NCBI GenBank assembly: GCA_017311185.1
Contig: JAESUZ010005166.1
Coordinates: forward strand, 124,001 to 188,000
Length of the DNA stretch: 64,000 nt
Direction: 5' to 3'
DNA from: Proteles cristata cristata
Lineage: Eukaryota; Chordata; Mammalia; Carnivora; Hyaenidae
Position numbers and translations under genes: made by a program. The notes beneath the pieces were generated by a model that was given only the letters and a program-made list of their open reading frames with translations, was not told the origin of the DNA and made no database searches. Below are positions 53,640 through 63,562 of this stretch, piece after piece; the first letter of the stretch is position 1, and each line of letters opens with the position of its first letter.

Positions 53640-53856
53640 TTTATTTTTTACATGTATTTATTTTTGGGGAAATGAGTGAGACAGAGCATAAGTGGGGGAG
53701 AGGCAGAGAGAGCAGGAGACATAGAGCCTGAAGCAGGCTCCAGGCTTCAAGCAAGCACTGAGCGCAGAACCCAATGTGGGCCTTGAACCCATGAACCGTG
53801 AGATCACGATGTGAGCTGAAGTTGGTCACTTCACCAGTTGAGCCACCCAGGTGCCC
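53640..53856 (-). mobile_element. Carnivore SINE, inside L1 3' end
   Basis: Reverse orientation: TTTTTATTTTTTACATG start, GGCAGAGAGAGCAGGAG, head end GCCACCCAGGTGCCC. Confidence 0.92.
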
Positions 53857-54074
53857 TAAAAAAAGACGCTGGAGAACTAGTGGTTGCCACAGAGGAGGTG
53901 TGCAGGGAGGATGGGTGAAATAGATAAAAGGGGATGAAGAGAACACTTATCTTGGTGAGCAATGAAAAATGTAGAGAACTGAATAACTATTTTGTGCACC
54001 TGAAAATATAACAATGTATGTTACTTATACTTCAATTAAAAAAAATTCATACAACTTTCAGATGTCAAAAATAT

Positions 54075-54800
54075 TATTTCTGAGAGTAACCTTTTGCACT
54101 GCTGATGCAGCCATTGCAAACCGATGCAGCCATTGCAAACCGATGCAGCCATTCTGGAAAACACTGTGGAGTTTCTTCAAAAAATTAAAAATAAAATTAC
54201 CCTACAATCCAACAATTGCACTATTAGGTATTTATCCAAAGGATACAAGAGTGCTGATTCATAGGGGCGCATGTACTCCAACGTTTATAGCAACACTATC
54301 AACAATAACCAAATTATGGAAAGACTGCAAATGCTCATCAAATCATGAGTGAATGGATTAAAGATGATATAGGTATATAATGGAATACTATTCACCAAGA
54401 AAAAGAATGCAATCTTGCCATCTGCAACAACATGGATGGAACTGGAAGGTACTTTGCTAAGTGAAATTAGTCAGAGAAAGAAGACGTATGTTTTCACTCA
54501 TATGTGGAATTTGAGAAACTTAACAGAGGACCATGGGGAAAGGGAAGGAAAAAATAGTTACAAGGAGAGAGGGAGACAAACCTTAAGACACTGAGAACAA
54601 ATGCAGAAAACTAAGGGTTGACAGGAATGGGGGCGGGGGGGCACGGGAAACGGATGATGAGCACTGAGGAGGGCACTTGTAAGAAAGAGCACTGGGTGTT
54701 GTATGTAAGTGATGTATCATGGGAATCTACTCCTGAAGCCAAAAGCACACTGTATACTCTGTATGTTAGCTAATTTGAGAATACATTATAAAAAAAAATA
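54075..54800 (+). mobile_element. L1 3' end, 5'-truncated, inserted at the end of another L1
   Basis: ORF2 end to 3' UTR (GAGCACTGGGTGTTGTATGT; AATACATTATAAAAAAAA). Flanks share TTATTTCTGA. Intermediate in age. Confidence 0.82.
54103..54152. repeat. 20-bp tandem repeat, 2.5 units, in L1 ORF2 end
   Basis: GATGCAGCCATTGCAAACC is repeated twice and followed by GATGCAGCCATTCTGG, a local duplication in the L1 at 54075-54800. Confidence 0.92.
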
Positions 54801-55775
54801 CATGTATATGTTATTTCTGATTTTTTAAATAATTTAAATATGTTGAACTAGTCTTAGTTCACTGTCCTTACAAACACAGGCAGGAGGGTAGAGCTGGTAC
54901 GTAGTTGGTAGTCTGTAGAAGTAACGAACTATTTAATACTGTGATCATGTGGATCATTTTCCAATGATTATCTGGTCAGTATTACATAGCAGACTAAAAA
55001 ATGGACAGAAAGCAGAGAGATAAGTTAATTCAGAAGTTAAGAATAGAGACATCCTTCTGAGATAGTGCATCTACAGTTTCAGAACACTTCAGTAGTGAAT
55101 TTCCCAATAAGCCCAAGTCAGATGAATTTTTTGGTATTCCAGTGCATATAAAGTTACATTCACTAAACACTGTGGTTTTTTAGAACTGCAAGAGCATTAT
55201 GTTTACAAATACAATGTACATACTTTAATTTATCAATATTTGATTGTCAAAAAAAATGCCAACTATCATCTGAGCTTCAGCAGCTAGAGAATTTCTTGCC
55301 AGGGATGGCTGCTGACTGAACAGGGTGGTCGCTGTGGCAATTTCTTACAATAAAACAATAACAGAGTTTGCTGCCATCGACGGACTCTTCCTTTCACGAA
55401 ACTCTCTGCAGCATAGAGTGCTGCTTGATAGCATTTTACCCACAGAACTTCTTTCAAAATCAGACCCAATCCTCCTAAACCCTGCTGCTGCTCCATCAAC
55501 CTAGCTGATGGGACATTCTCAATCAATCCTTCGTGGTCATTTCGACGGTCTTCACAGCACTTTCACCAGTGGTAGATCGCATCTCAGGAAACCACTTTCT
55601 GTGCTCATCCATGCGCAGCAACTCCTCACCTGCTCGTTTATGACACTGCAGCAGTTCTGTCCCATCGTCAGGGCCCACTTCCAATCCTAATTCCCCCGCT
55701 GTTTCTACCACATCTGCATCTACCTCCTCCCCTTGTCTCAAACCTCTCAAGGTCATCCATAAAGACTGGAATCGA

Positions 55776-55972
55776 GGGGCACCTGGGTGGCTCAGTCAGT
55801 TGAGTGGCCGACCTCGGCTCAGGTCATGATCACACAGTTTGTGAGTTCGAGCCCCATGTCAGGCTCTGTGCTGATAGCCTGGAGCCTGCTTCCGATTCTG
55901 TGCCTCCCTCTCTCTCTGCTCTACCTCTGCTTGTACTCTCTCAAAAATGAATAAACATTAAAAAAAAAAAAA
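55776..55972 (+). mobile_element. Carnivore SINE inside Tigger1 copy 2
   Basis: Complete head GGGGCACCTGGGTGGCTCAG; perfect target duplication AAAGACTGGAATCGA. Its 3' four-fifths recurs at 19496-19660. Confidence 0.96.
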
Positions 55973-56188
55973 AAAGACTGGAATCGACCTCTTCCAAATT
56001 CCTAATAGCGCTGGTATTTTGAGCTTTCCCCATGAATCATGAATGTTCTTCACGGCATCTAGGATGGTGACTCCTTCCCGGAAGGTTTTCAAGTTACTTC
56101 TACCAGATCCATCAGAGGAACCCTACCTATGGCACATATAGTCTTACAAAAGGGACTTCTTAGGCAAGAAGACTTGAATAAGAAATAA

Positions 56189-56360
56189 AGAGACGCCCGT
56201 GGGTGACTCAGTCGGTTGAGCATCCGACTCTTAATTTAGGATCAGGTCATGGTCTCTTGGCTCATGGGTTCAAGCCCTTTGTTGTTTGGGATTCTCTGCC
56301 TCCCTCTTTGCCCCTCCTCTGCTTGTGTTGTCTTAGAAGACTCTCAAATACATACAACAA
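56189..56360 (+). mobile_element. Carnivore SINE inside Tigger1 copy 2
   Basis: Same insertion as 19873-20042, directly followed by an L1-like tail. Confidence 0.88.
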
Positions 56361-56537
56361 ACGGGTCGTCACCAGAGGGAAGACGGGTGGGTGACAGGGA
56401 TGAAATAAAGGGAATTAAGAGGATACATAACTTGAGGTGCACCGAGTAATGTACAGAATGGTTGAATCATTATACTGTACTCCTGTACCCTTGAAACTAG
56501 TGTTAACACTGTACGTTAATTATACTCCTAAAATAAA
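56361..56537 (+). mobile_element. L1-like 3' tail inside Tigger1 copy 2
   Basis: Counterpart of 20043-20219 with a few single-base differences (CACCAGAGG against CATCAGAGG; GTGTTAACAC against GTGTAACAC). Confidence 0.65.
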
Positions 56538-56739
56538 CAGAATTAGCTAACAAAGAGAACACTTGAGAGTGGAAATGCCTCCTTGATCCGTGGGCTGCAG
56601 AACGGACGTTGTGTTAGCAAGCACGAGACGACGTTACTCCCACCGGCCAACTCCATCAGAACCCTGGTGTCATCGGACGCAGGGTCAGTAGTGACACTGC
56701 TTTGACAGGGAGCTTTCCTATTTCTGAGCAGTCCCAGCA

Positions 56740-57502
56740 GCGGCGGGAAGCCTTCAGGGCACCAGGCTGTGAGCACACCGCCGTCCTCCAGGCTTTGTCG
56801 CCACACGGACAGAGCAGGGCACGGCGGCTTCGCCGTCGCTGTGAAGGCCCAGGGCCTGGGAAGGGGCGACCAGGCGCCGCCACAACCTGCAAGTCACCGG
56901 CTGCATCCGCCGCGACCAGCCAGCCTGTCCTTGGAGGCCTCGAAGCCGGGTGCGGACTCCTCTCCAGCCACGCAAAGCGCTAGGCGGCATCTCCTTCCGG
57001 CCACGCGGAGCGCGAGGTGACATCTTCTTCCGGCCACGCAAAGTCCTCGGAGGCATCTTCTTCCGGCCACCCAAAGTGCTAGGTGGCATCTCCTTCCAGA
57101 CACTAAGAGTGCGAGGTGGCATCTCCTTTCGGACATGCACAGCGCTAGGCGGCATCTTCTTCTGGCCACGCAAAGTCCTCAGCGGCATCTCCTTCCGGCC
57201 ACGCGGAGCGCGAGGCGGCGTCTCCTTCCGGCCACGCGGGGCGCGAGGCGGCGTCTTCCTGCTGCGGGAGGCTCGCGCCCCGCCCTGAAAACCCGCTGCT
57301 GAGCGCAGGCGCCGCCGGGGACGCCCGCGGAGACGCCCCCAGAACGCGCCGCAGCCCCTCCGTGTCCCTGCGCTGCCGCGTCCCGGCGACGCTTCCTTCC
57401 CGCCGCCTCCCGGAACCACCCCCGCCCGCTTCAGACCCGGCCTCCGCGGCCTCCCCACCTCCCGCGGCCTCCACAGGATGCAGGAGTCGGGCCTCGCTCT
57501 GG
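56740..57502. other. GC-rich CpG-dense block in Tigger1 copy 2
   Basis: Same composition as 20420-20985, plus the longer minisatellite. The block ends sharply near 57502; the next bases of the same transposon (57503-58143) are AT-rich. Compared with Tigger1 as I know it, the changes are mostly A to G and T to C (for example GAAGCTGCAGAAG has become GAGGCCGCGGAGG). Confidence 0.82.
56968..57264. repeat. 33-bp minisatellite, 9 units, in Tigger1 copy 2
   Basis: Nine consecutive 33-bp units, each starting like CCACGCGGAGCGCGAGGCGG and ending near CTTCCGG. On the minus strand each unit encodes 11 residues of the type MPPRTLRGRKK or TPPRAPRGRKE. These align with a single 11-residue stretch of the Tigger1 transposase just before the PGFEASKDRL motif, so the array is an expansion of transposon coding sequence. 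Units differ from each other by several bases; the third and seventh are especially alike, hinting at higher-order copying. Because the unit is a multiple of three the frame stays open, producing a spurious 234-codon ORF. Confidence 0.93.
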
Positions 57503-58227
57503 GTTAGACGTATCTGAACGGAATTTTGGGGTGGGTTTCCTCTTCTATCCAGATAGCTACCACGTTCTCCATATCGGCAATGAAGCGGTTTCATTTTCTT
57601 ATCTGTTGCGTGTCACGGGGGCAGCACTTTTCATTTCTTTCAGGAATTTTTCCTTTATTTCCACAACTTGGCTAATCGTTTAGCATAAGAGGCCTCAGCT
57701 TTCAACATGCCTTCCTCACTAAGTTCTATCATTTCTAGTTTTCGACTGAAAGTGAAAGGGGTGCAGCTTTTCCTGTCAGCTGAACACTTCAAGGCTACTG
57801 TGGGGTGACAAGCTGTCCTAATTTCAATATAGCTGTGTCTCAAGAAATAGGAAGGCCCAAGGAGAGAGAAAAAGAGAGGGAAAGAGTGAGTTCAAGCCCC
57901 ACATCAGAGCCAGCAGAGCAGTGAGAACACACCCAACATTTATCGATTAAGTTTGCCATCTCATACGTACAGTTTGTGGTACCTCCAAATAACTTCAAGA
58001 GTAACAACAAGATCACTGATTACAAATCACTGTAACATAATAATAATGAAAAGTTCGAACTATTTTGAGAATTACCAAAATTGCCAAATATTCGATTTGT
58101 AAAATGCAGTATCTGCAAAGCACAATAAAGTAAAGTACACCAGAAGTTATGTAGAATATAAATACCTCTTTTAATCTCTTTGCTCTGATATATGTCATCC
58201 GTAGAACTCTGGCTAAAACTTAATTCC

Positions 58228-58432
58228 TAGGCAGTGATTCAGTGGCTCAGTTGGTTAAGCCTCCAACTCTTGATTGTAGCTCAGGTCATGAACTCATGGT
58301 TCATGAGATACTACTATTTGGGCTCTGTGTTGATGGTGTGGAGCCTGCCTGGGATTCTCTCTCTCCCTCTCTCTCTACACCCTTCCCCTTGCTCATATGC
58401 AAGTGTTCTCTCTCTTTCAAAATAAATAAAAA
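58228..58432 (+). mobile_element. Carnivore SINE, older subtype
   Basis: Diverged head, GTGGCTCAGTTGGTTAAGCC, ACTCTTGATTGTAGCTCAGG box, CT tract, AAAATAAATAAA tail. Confidence 0.9.
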
Positions 58433-58484
58433 ACAAAACAAAACAAATCCTCAGATCTTCAATACAACTTCATTTACTATGAAG

Positions 58485-58600
58485 GATAACAGTATCTACT
58501 TCAAAGTGTCAATTTAAAATTAAATGAGCCGATCCATGTAGAATAGTTACCACAGTATTCACAAAGAAGGTGCTCAATAAAGATTAACCATATATAGGAT
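58485..58600 (+). mobile_element. MIR 3' end relic
   Basis: ATTAAATGAGCCGATCCATG and AAGGTGCTCAATAAAGATT match the MIR 3' end. Confidence 0.6.
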
Positions 58601-59107
58601 TGCTAACTGAAATTAGGTTATAATGATAGTCCAAGAGATGACAATGACAAAACATAGATTGAAAAGGTAAAATTAACCAGATGAAAGCACACTAACTGAA
58701 CACAGGAGAAATGCAGAAATAGATCCAAACAGGTATGAGAATTCAGTGTGACATTAAAAACATAAAGGTTGCAATTTTTGTGAGATATCCTTAAGGATGG
58801 AAGACAGGTCCTTCAGACAGAAACGTGGAGTACTGGGTGAACAGAGATAAAAGTTTTACAATTTTGGATTAGAATTCAAGGACAAAACAGAAACGTGAGA
58901 AATTTAGGAAAGGGAGGAAGCAGAAGAATCACAAAACGATATGGTAAGAGAACCCTGAATAGAAGAATCAGTTTAGCAATTCCTATCCCAGAAGATAAAT
59001 GCTAATGGGTGGGAAAGACCGAAATGAAATCATCTAAAAGAATCAATTTTAAACGCAACATAATGATTTAATAACAAAACACTATTAAAATAAAAAATTC
59101 TACTTAC
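58600..59107. other. Intronic stretch next to exon 2 donor, unclassified
   Basis: About 500 bases of AT-rich intron downstream of exon 2 on the minus strand, nothing recognised. Confidence 0.55.
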
Positions 59108-59215
59108 TGACACAGCTATCATGGTACTATCTGGCCTCCATTCAGCTTGTTTGTAGAATCCAAACTGAGAAGATGATTTTTCAGGTTCCTTATAGGTTAC
59201 AATTAACACACTAGG
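59108..59215 (-). CDS. RIC1: RIC1 coding exon 2 (partial gene)
   Basis: This 108-bp exon encodes 36 residues beginning [15 protein letters not shown] and containing [15 protein letters not shown] recognise it as the N-terminal WD40 region of RIC1, roughly residues 49-84. Known family role: RIC1 with RGP1 forms a Golgi-associated guanine nucleotide exchange factor for RAB6A in retrograde endosome-to-Golgi traffic. Seen here: on the minus strand the exon is preceded by a pyrimidine tract ending in CCAG and followed by a consensus GTAAGT donor; both ends are phase 0. The next exon downstream (28552-28631) continues the same protein in frame, which supports the call. The start codon exon must lie beyond base 64000. 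A few residues differ from the human protein as I recall it (for example [10 protein letters not shown]), as expected for a species difference. No frameshift or stop is present. Confidence 0.93.
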
Positions 59216-59451
59216 CTGGAAAAAAAGAGATTTATTTCATTATTATCCCCCCAAAAATATATATAAAACAAATTTAATTTATCATGGAGCATTCTGAAAA
59301 TATTTTAATAATTCCAAATGTGTACAAAAGATAATATTAAATCATCAGCCCTAATTAGCTCAAATAAATCAACTAAAAAGAACCAAAAAAAAATCTGAAA
59401 AGGACTATACTTATTTAAGCTACTGAACTCATAACTAATCAACTAATCAAC

Positions 59452-59675
59452 TTTTTTTTTTAATATTTTTTATTTATTTCTAGGAGAGAGAGAGAGAGAG
59501 ACAGCATGAGCAGGGGAAGGTCAGAGACAGAGGGCGATACAGACTCTGAAATAGGCTCCAGGCTCTGAGCTGGCAGTCAGCACAGAGCCCGACGCGGGGC
59601 TCGAACCCACGAACCGCGAGATCATGACCTAAGCGAAAGTCGGACGCTTAACCGACTAAGCCACCCAGGCGCCCC
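59452..59675 (-). mobile_element. Carnivore SINE, young CCTAG-tail subfamily
   Basis: Reverse orientation, TTATTTCTAGGAGAGAG and head end CCACCCAGGCGCCCC; target duplication AACTAATCAACTT. It lies about 240 bases upstream of RIC1 exon 2. Confidence 0.95.
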
Positions 59676-59983
59676 TCAACTAATCAACTTCTAATCAACT
59701 TCAAAAACTGAAGAGTAATAGGCCCAGATGGTTCACTGGTTGATTCTATCAAACATTTAGGAAATTACACAAATTAAATTCTCTATAATCTATTCTAGAA
59801 TATAGAAACATAGAGAATACTTCCTAACTCTACGAGGCCAGAATTGGCCAATTAAGAAAATTAAACAAAAATATTACAAGAATATAAAACAGCAGACTAG
59901 TATCTCTCATGAACATAGCTCAAAAAAATTGTCAGCAAAACATTAGCAAATCTAATCCAGCAATGTTTAAAAAGAATTCTACA

Positions 59984-60200
59984 GGGGTGTCTGGGTAGCT
60001 CAGTCAGTTAAACGTCCAACTTTGGCTCAGGTCATGATACCACAGTTCATGGGTTCAAGCCCCACATCAGGCTCTGTGCTGATAGCCCGCTCAGAGCCTG
60101 GAACCGGTTTCAGATTCTGTGTCTCCCTGTCTCTCTGACCCTCCCCCACTCACACTCTCTGTCTCAAAAACAAATAAACATTAAAAATTTTGTTTAAAAA
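59984..60200 (+). mobile_element. Carnivore SINE, inside L1
   Basis: Head GGGGTGTCTGGGTAGCTCAG; flanks share AAAGAATTCTACA / AGAAGAATTATACA. Confidence 0.93.
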
Positions 60201-60220
60201 AAGAAGAATTATACATAATA

Positions 60221-60412
60221 GTGTGCCTAGGTGGCTCAGTCAGTTAAGCATCTAACTTTGGCTCAGGTCATAATCTCATGGTGCCTGAGTTCAAGCCCCA
60301 CATCAGGCTCTTTGCTGACAGCTCAGAGCCTGGAGTCTGTTTCAGATTCTGTCTTCCTCTCGCTCTGTCCCTACCCCACTCAAAATTAAATAAATATTGA
60401 AAAATTGTAAAA
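60221..60412 (+). mobile_element. Carnivore SINE, inside L1
   Basis: Head GTGTGCCTAGGTGGCTCAG; flanks share AAGAATTATACA. Second of three same-strand SINEs in 700 bases. Confidence 0.92.
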
Positions 60413-60491
60413 ATAACAATAAAAGAATTATACACTATAACCAAGTGGGATTTATTCCAGGTATATGAGGCTGGATCAACATGTAAAAACC

Positions 60492-60697
60492 AGGGCACCT
60501 GGGTGGCTCAGTCAGTTAAGCGTCCACCTCTGGATTCCGGGTCAGGTCATTATCTCACAGTTATGAGATCAAGCCCCATGCCAGGCTCCATGCTGACAGC
60601 ACAGAGCCGGCTTGGGATTCTCTCTTCCTCTCTCTCTGCCCCTCCCCTATTCATGTGTGCTTTCTTCCTCCCTCCCTCAAAATAAACAGTGGAAAAA
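60492..60697 (+). mobile_element. Carnivore SINE, older subtype, inside L1
   Basis: Head GGGCACCTGGGTGGCTCAG, box CTCTGGATTCCGGGTCAGG; flanks share a diverged AAAAACCA. Confidence 0.92.
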
Positions 60698-62429
60698 AAT
60701 GCAAAAACCAATTAATGTAATCTATTACCTATCTACAGGCTATAGAAGAAAAACCACATAAACAACAATAGATGCAAAAAAAAAAAACAAAACTTGATAA
60801 AATCCAGCAACGGCTCATGATAAAAACTCTCAGTAAACTAAGAATAGGGGAATTTCTTCAATCTGACAAAGAATACTTACAAAGAACCTAAAATGTCATA
60901 TTCACTCATAAGAAACTGTAAGCTTTCCTGCTAAAATCCAGAACAAGGTACAGATACCTCCCTCTTACATTCTTTCTCAAAATCACAATGGAAGTCCTTG
61001 CTAATGTAATAAGACAATAAAAGAAAATAAGAGATATACAGATGGGGGGGTAAAAAAGTACAACTTTATTTATATATGACATGATTGCCTACAGAGAAAT
61101 CCAAAAGAATTAACAGCAAATAACATAGAAATAATCATTATTAGTAAGGTTACAGAATACAATGGTCACATAAAAAATCAATTGTTTTTTCATACAACAG
61201 CAATGCACAAGTAGAATCCAAAATTAGAAACAATACTTTTTTGTTAGCAACCAAAAAAATATATTTAGGCATAAATCTAATAGTATATTTGTATACAACC
61301 TATATGAGGAAAACTAAAAAATTTTGATGAATAAATTTTTAAAATAACCAAATAAATGGAGGGATATTCCAAGTTCATGGTGGGGAAGATCCAATATTGT
61401 CAAGATGTTAGTTCTTCACAACTTGAACTACAGATTCAATACAATCCAGATCAAAATCACAACAAGTTATTTTAGAGATATCAATAGGCTGACTCTAAAG
61501 TTTATATGGAGAGGCGAAAGGCCAGAATGGCCAACTCAATACTGAAGGAGAAGAACTAAGCTGAAGGAGTTGATGCTTCCTCAAGACTTTACTATAAAGA
61601 TACAATAATAAAGACAATGTAGTACTGGACAAAGAACAAAAATAGATCAACAGAACAGAATACAGAGTATCAGACACATAAATACAGTCCAGTGACCTTC
61701 AACAAAGGAACAAAAGAAATATAATGGAGAACACATGGTCTTTTTATCAAATGGTGCTGGAATAACTGGACATAACTTTCATGTAGGATAAGAAGCTCCA
61801 AAGGCCCATCTTGTACTTTTCTTGCTGTTGCCCTGCCACTTTTCCAGGCACACCTGTTCCATTTCTTGTTAGAGAACAGTATTCAAAAAACAAGATCTGG
61901 AAACAAGATGCTTGTTGCTAATGGGGTATCACTGCTTCTAGGTCCTCCCAGTAAACACAGTAGGTAACATACACATCTATACTAACCTATATATGAAGGA
62001 ACATGTTATCTCCATTTTTTTCTGTATATGCATATGTATATATTTGCAGACAGGAACATAGGAGTATAATCAAGCACAATGTAGTTCATTCTAGCCTTTT
62101 CCCTTCCTTGTAACTTTTTTCTGGTTATCATCTCATACAATTAATTTAGTTCTTTGTTCAATTCTACTGTATGTATAGAGTAATTTGGAACTGCTAAGTA
62201 TATTCCTATAGTAAGCAAACTCACCAACTATAATAGTTTTTATAGCTTCTTTTACATTAGCCTTTGGAAAACAGTATTACATAGGCCATTCCCTTAAAAT
62301 CTTTTTTTAATCTCTAAAATGAAAATATAAACATTTCCAAGAAGCTAGCAATGTTCCAAATGCATTAAAACTGCTAGACATCAGTTGTTTGTACTTAAAG
62401 CATCAATTAAAAGTTAAAAATCTATACCT

Positions 62430-63560
62430 TGGGAGAAGTGACATCAACAAGATGGGAAAGTAAGAAGCCCTGGACTCTCCTTCACACCACAAACACATAT
62501 ATTCAGCGAAAATTCAAAGAAAAAATCCCTATGGTGAGAAATCTACAAATTAACTGAAAGGCACCTGAAGGCTAGATGCACAGAATCAGACTCACCAAAA
62601 CTGGTATGGAGATTTGGGACAACCAAACCCCAGCCCCCAACACAGGATAAAACCCTCTGGCCCCAGCTTCTTCTTGGGAAGGGAAAGAGTCCTCAAGTCC
62701 AATGCCCCAACTTTCCTGGAAGCTGTCCAAAGCGGGGAAAGAGGGTATGGCTTGCCTTTCATGAGGCAGTGATTAAATGTGGCATAATATAGCCACCAGG
62801 GAGGTCATGAGAACAGAGACAGAGTTTGGGCTAGGAGTTGCCACAGCCCCTCCCCTGACTCAGTGAAGAGCAAGTGGATGGAAAAAAACAAAAACAAAAA
62901 GACAACTTCCACCTCTCCCCATGGAAACAGTTGGATGGAGCTTATAGCAATCCAACATTTCTGAAGGGTGACTGGGGAATTGCTTCAGTTCACTTATTAC
63001 AATGCACTGAGGGGATTCAGCATACCCTAGACGCTTGGGAATCACAAAAAACAAAAGAAGCATATTGGACGAGCATGAAGGTTTGAGGGGCCGCCAAAAT
63101 CTCTGGCCAGGGTAACTGAGGTCAGTCTTTGAACATGCGAGACCATTCCATGAAGACTGGGAGAGGTGACTCTTTTGTCTAATGCACACACACCAACACA
63201 GAGAGTCAAGGAAGATGAAGAAACACATCAATGTGTTCCAAACAAAGGAAAGAAGATAAATCTCCAGACACAGACCCTAATGAAACAGAGCTATATGATT
63301 TACAAGAAAAATAATTCAAAATAACCATCATAAAGATGCTCACTGAGGATGGAAGAACAACAGATGAACAAACTAAGAATTTCAACAGAGATAGAAAATA
63401 TACAAAAGAATCCAACAGAAATGATGAAGCTGAAGAATATAACTGAAAAAATTCATGAGAGGCTCCACATAAAACTAAATCAAGCAGAAGAAAGGATTAG
63501 CCAGCTCTAATAAAGGCCACTGGAAATCATTCAATCACAAGACCAGTAAGAAAAAAATGA
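62430..63560 (+). mobile_element. L1 5' UTR and ORF1 start, old
   Basis: GAAGTGACATCAACAAGATG at the start is typical of an L1M-type 5' end; 63240-63540 reads like an ORF1 coiled-coil region. Broken by the young L1 that follows. Confidence 0.6.
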
Positions 63561-63562
63561 AG

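Larger units (their letters stand above)
47540..54046 (+). mobile_element. L1, nearly full length but lacking ORF1
   Basis: A moderately GC-rich 5' UTR-like part (47540-48660) is followed, across a SINE, by the ORF1/ORF2 gap and endonuclease region (48900-50000), reverse transcriptase (51360-52400; GCAGATGACATACTATATAT at 51768) and 3' UTR to CTTATACTTCAATTAAAAA at 54046. ORF1 is absent, so there is an internal deletion. Four SINEs interrupt it after the first. ORF2 is full of stops. An ORF of 179 codons in the 5' UTR (47822-48361, minus) is a chance ORF. Confidence 0.78.
55816..57502. repeat. Duplicated core, copy 2 (likely donor)
   Basis: Counterpart of 19496-20985, 197 bp longer, mostly because of six extra 33-bp units. 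Here the sequence is continuous on both sides with its own SINE (flanked by a perfect 15-bp target duplication, AAAGACTGGAATCGA) and its own Tigger1, which is what an original locus should look like. Confidence 0.88.
55046..58143 (-). mobile_element. Tigger1 (pogo/Tc1-mariner) DNA transposon, near full length, copy 2
   Basis: Tigger1 is a cut-and-paste DNA transposon of the pogo group encoding a DDE transposase, long inactive in mammals. Read on the minus strand this copy starts near 58143 with a decayed terminal repeat (CTTTATTGTGCTTTGCAGAT), passes the N-terminal DNA-binding region (KLEMIELSEEGMLKAE at about 57730), the middle of the transposase (aligned at EAAEAGSEAG, PGFEASKDRL, TTSVLQPTDQG), then GVTILDAVKNIHDSW at about 56070, EEVDADVVETAGELGLEV at about 55700 and the C-terminal YCKKLPQ region, and ends in the other terminal repeat near 55046, next to a TA. 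It is interrupted by a SINE at 55776-55972, a SINE plus L1 tail at 56189-56537, and carries a 33-bp repeat expansion. Without those insertions the length fits a 2.4-kb Tigger1. The coding frame is broken many times. The stretch 56600-57500 is exceptionally GC-rich, unlike both ends. Confidence 0.88.
59690..61780 (+). mobile_element. L1 ORF2 fragment, old
   Basis: Reverse transcriptase and downstream landmarks: TGATTCTATCAAACATTTAG at 59741, CAAGTGGGATTTATTCCAGG at 60442, AAATGGTGCTGGAATAACTG at 61750. Three plus-strand SINEs lie inside. Confidence 0.75.

Noticed and set aside
55508..55756. Possible functional TIGD1-like domesticated transposase gene
   Set aside because: The C-terminal frame is split, interrupted by SINE and L1 insertions and stops; no intact transposase remains.
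56968..57264. Regular 33-bp repeats resembling a CRISPR-like array
   Set aside because: Units are directly adjacent with no spacers, and the genome is mammalian. It is a minisatellite in a transposon.
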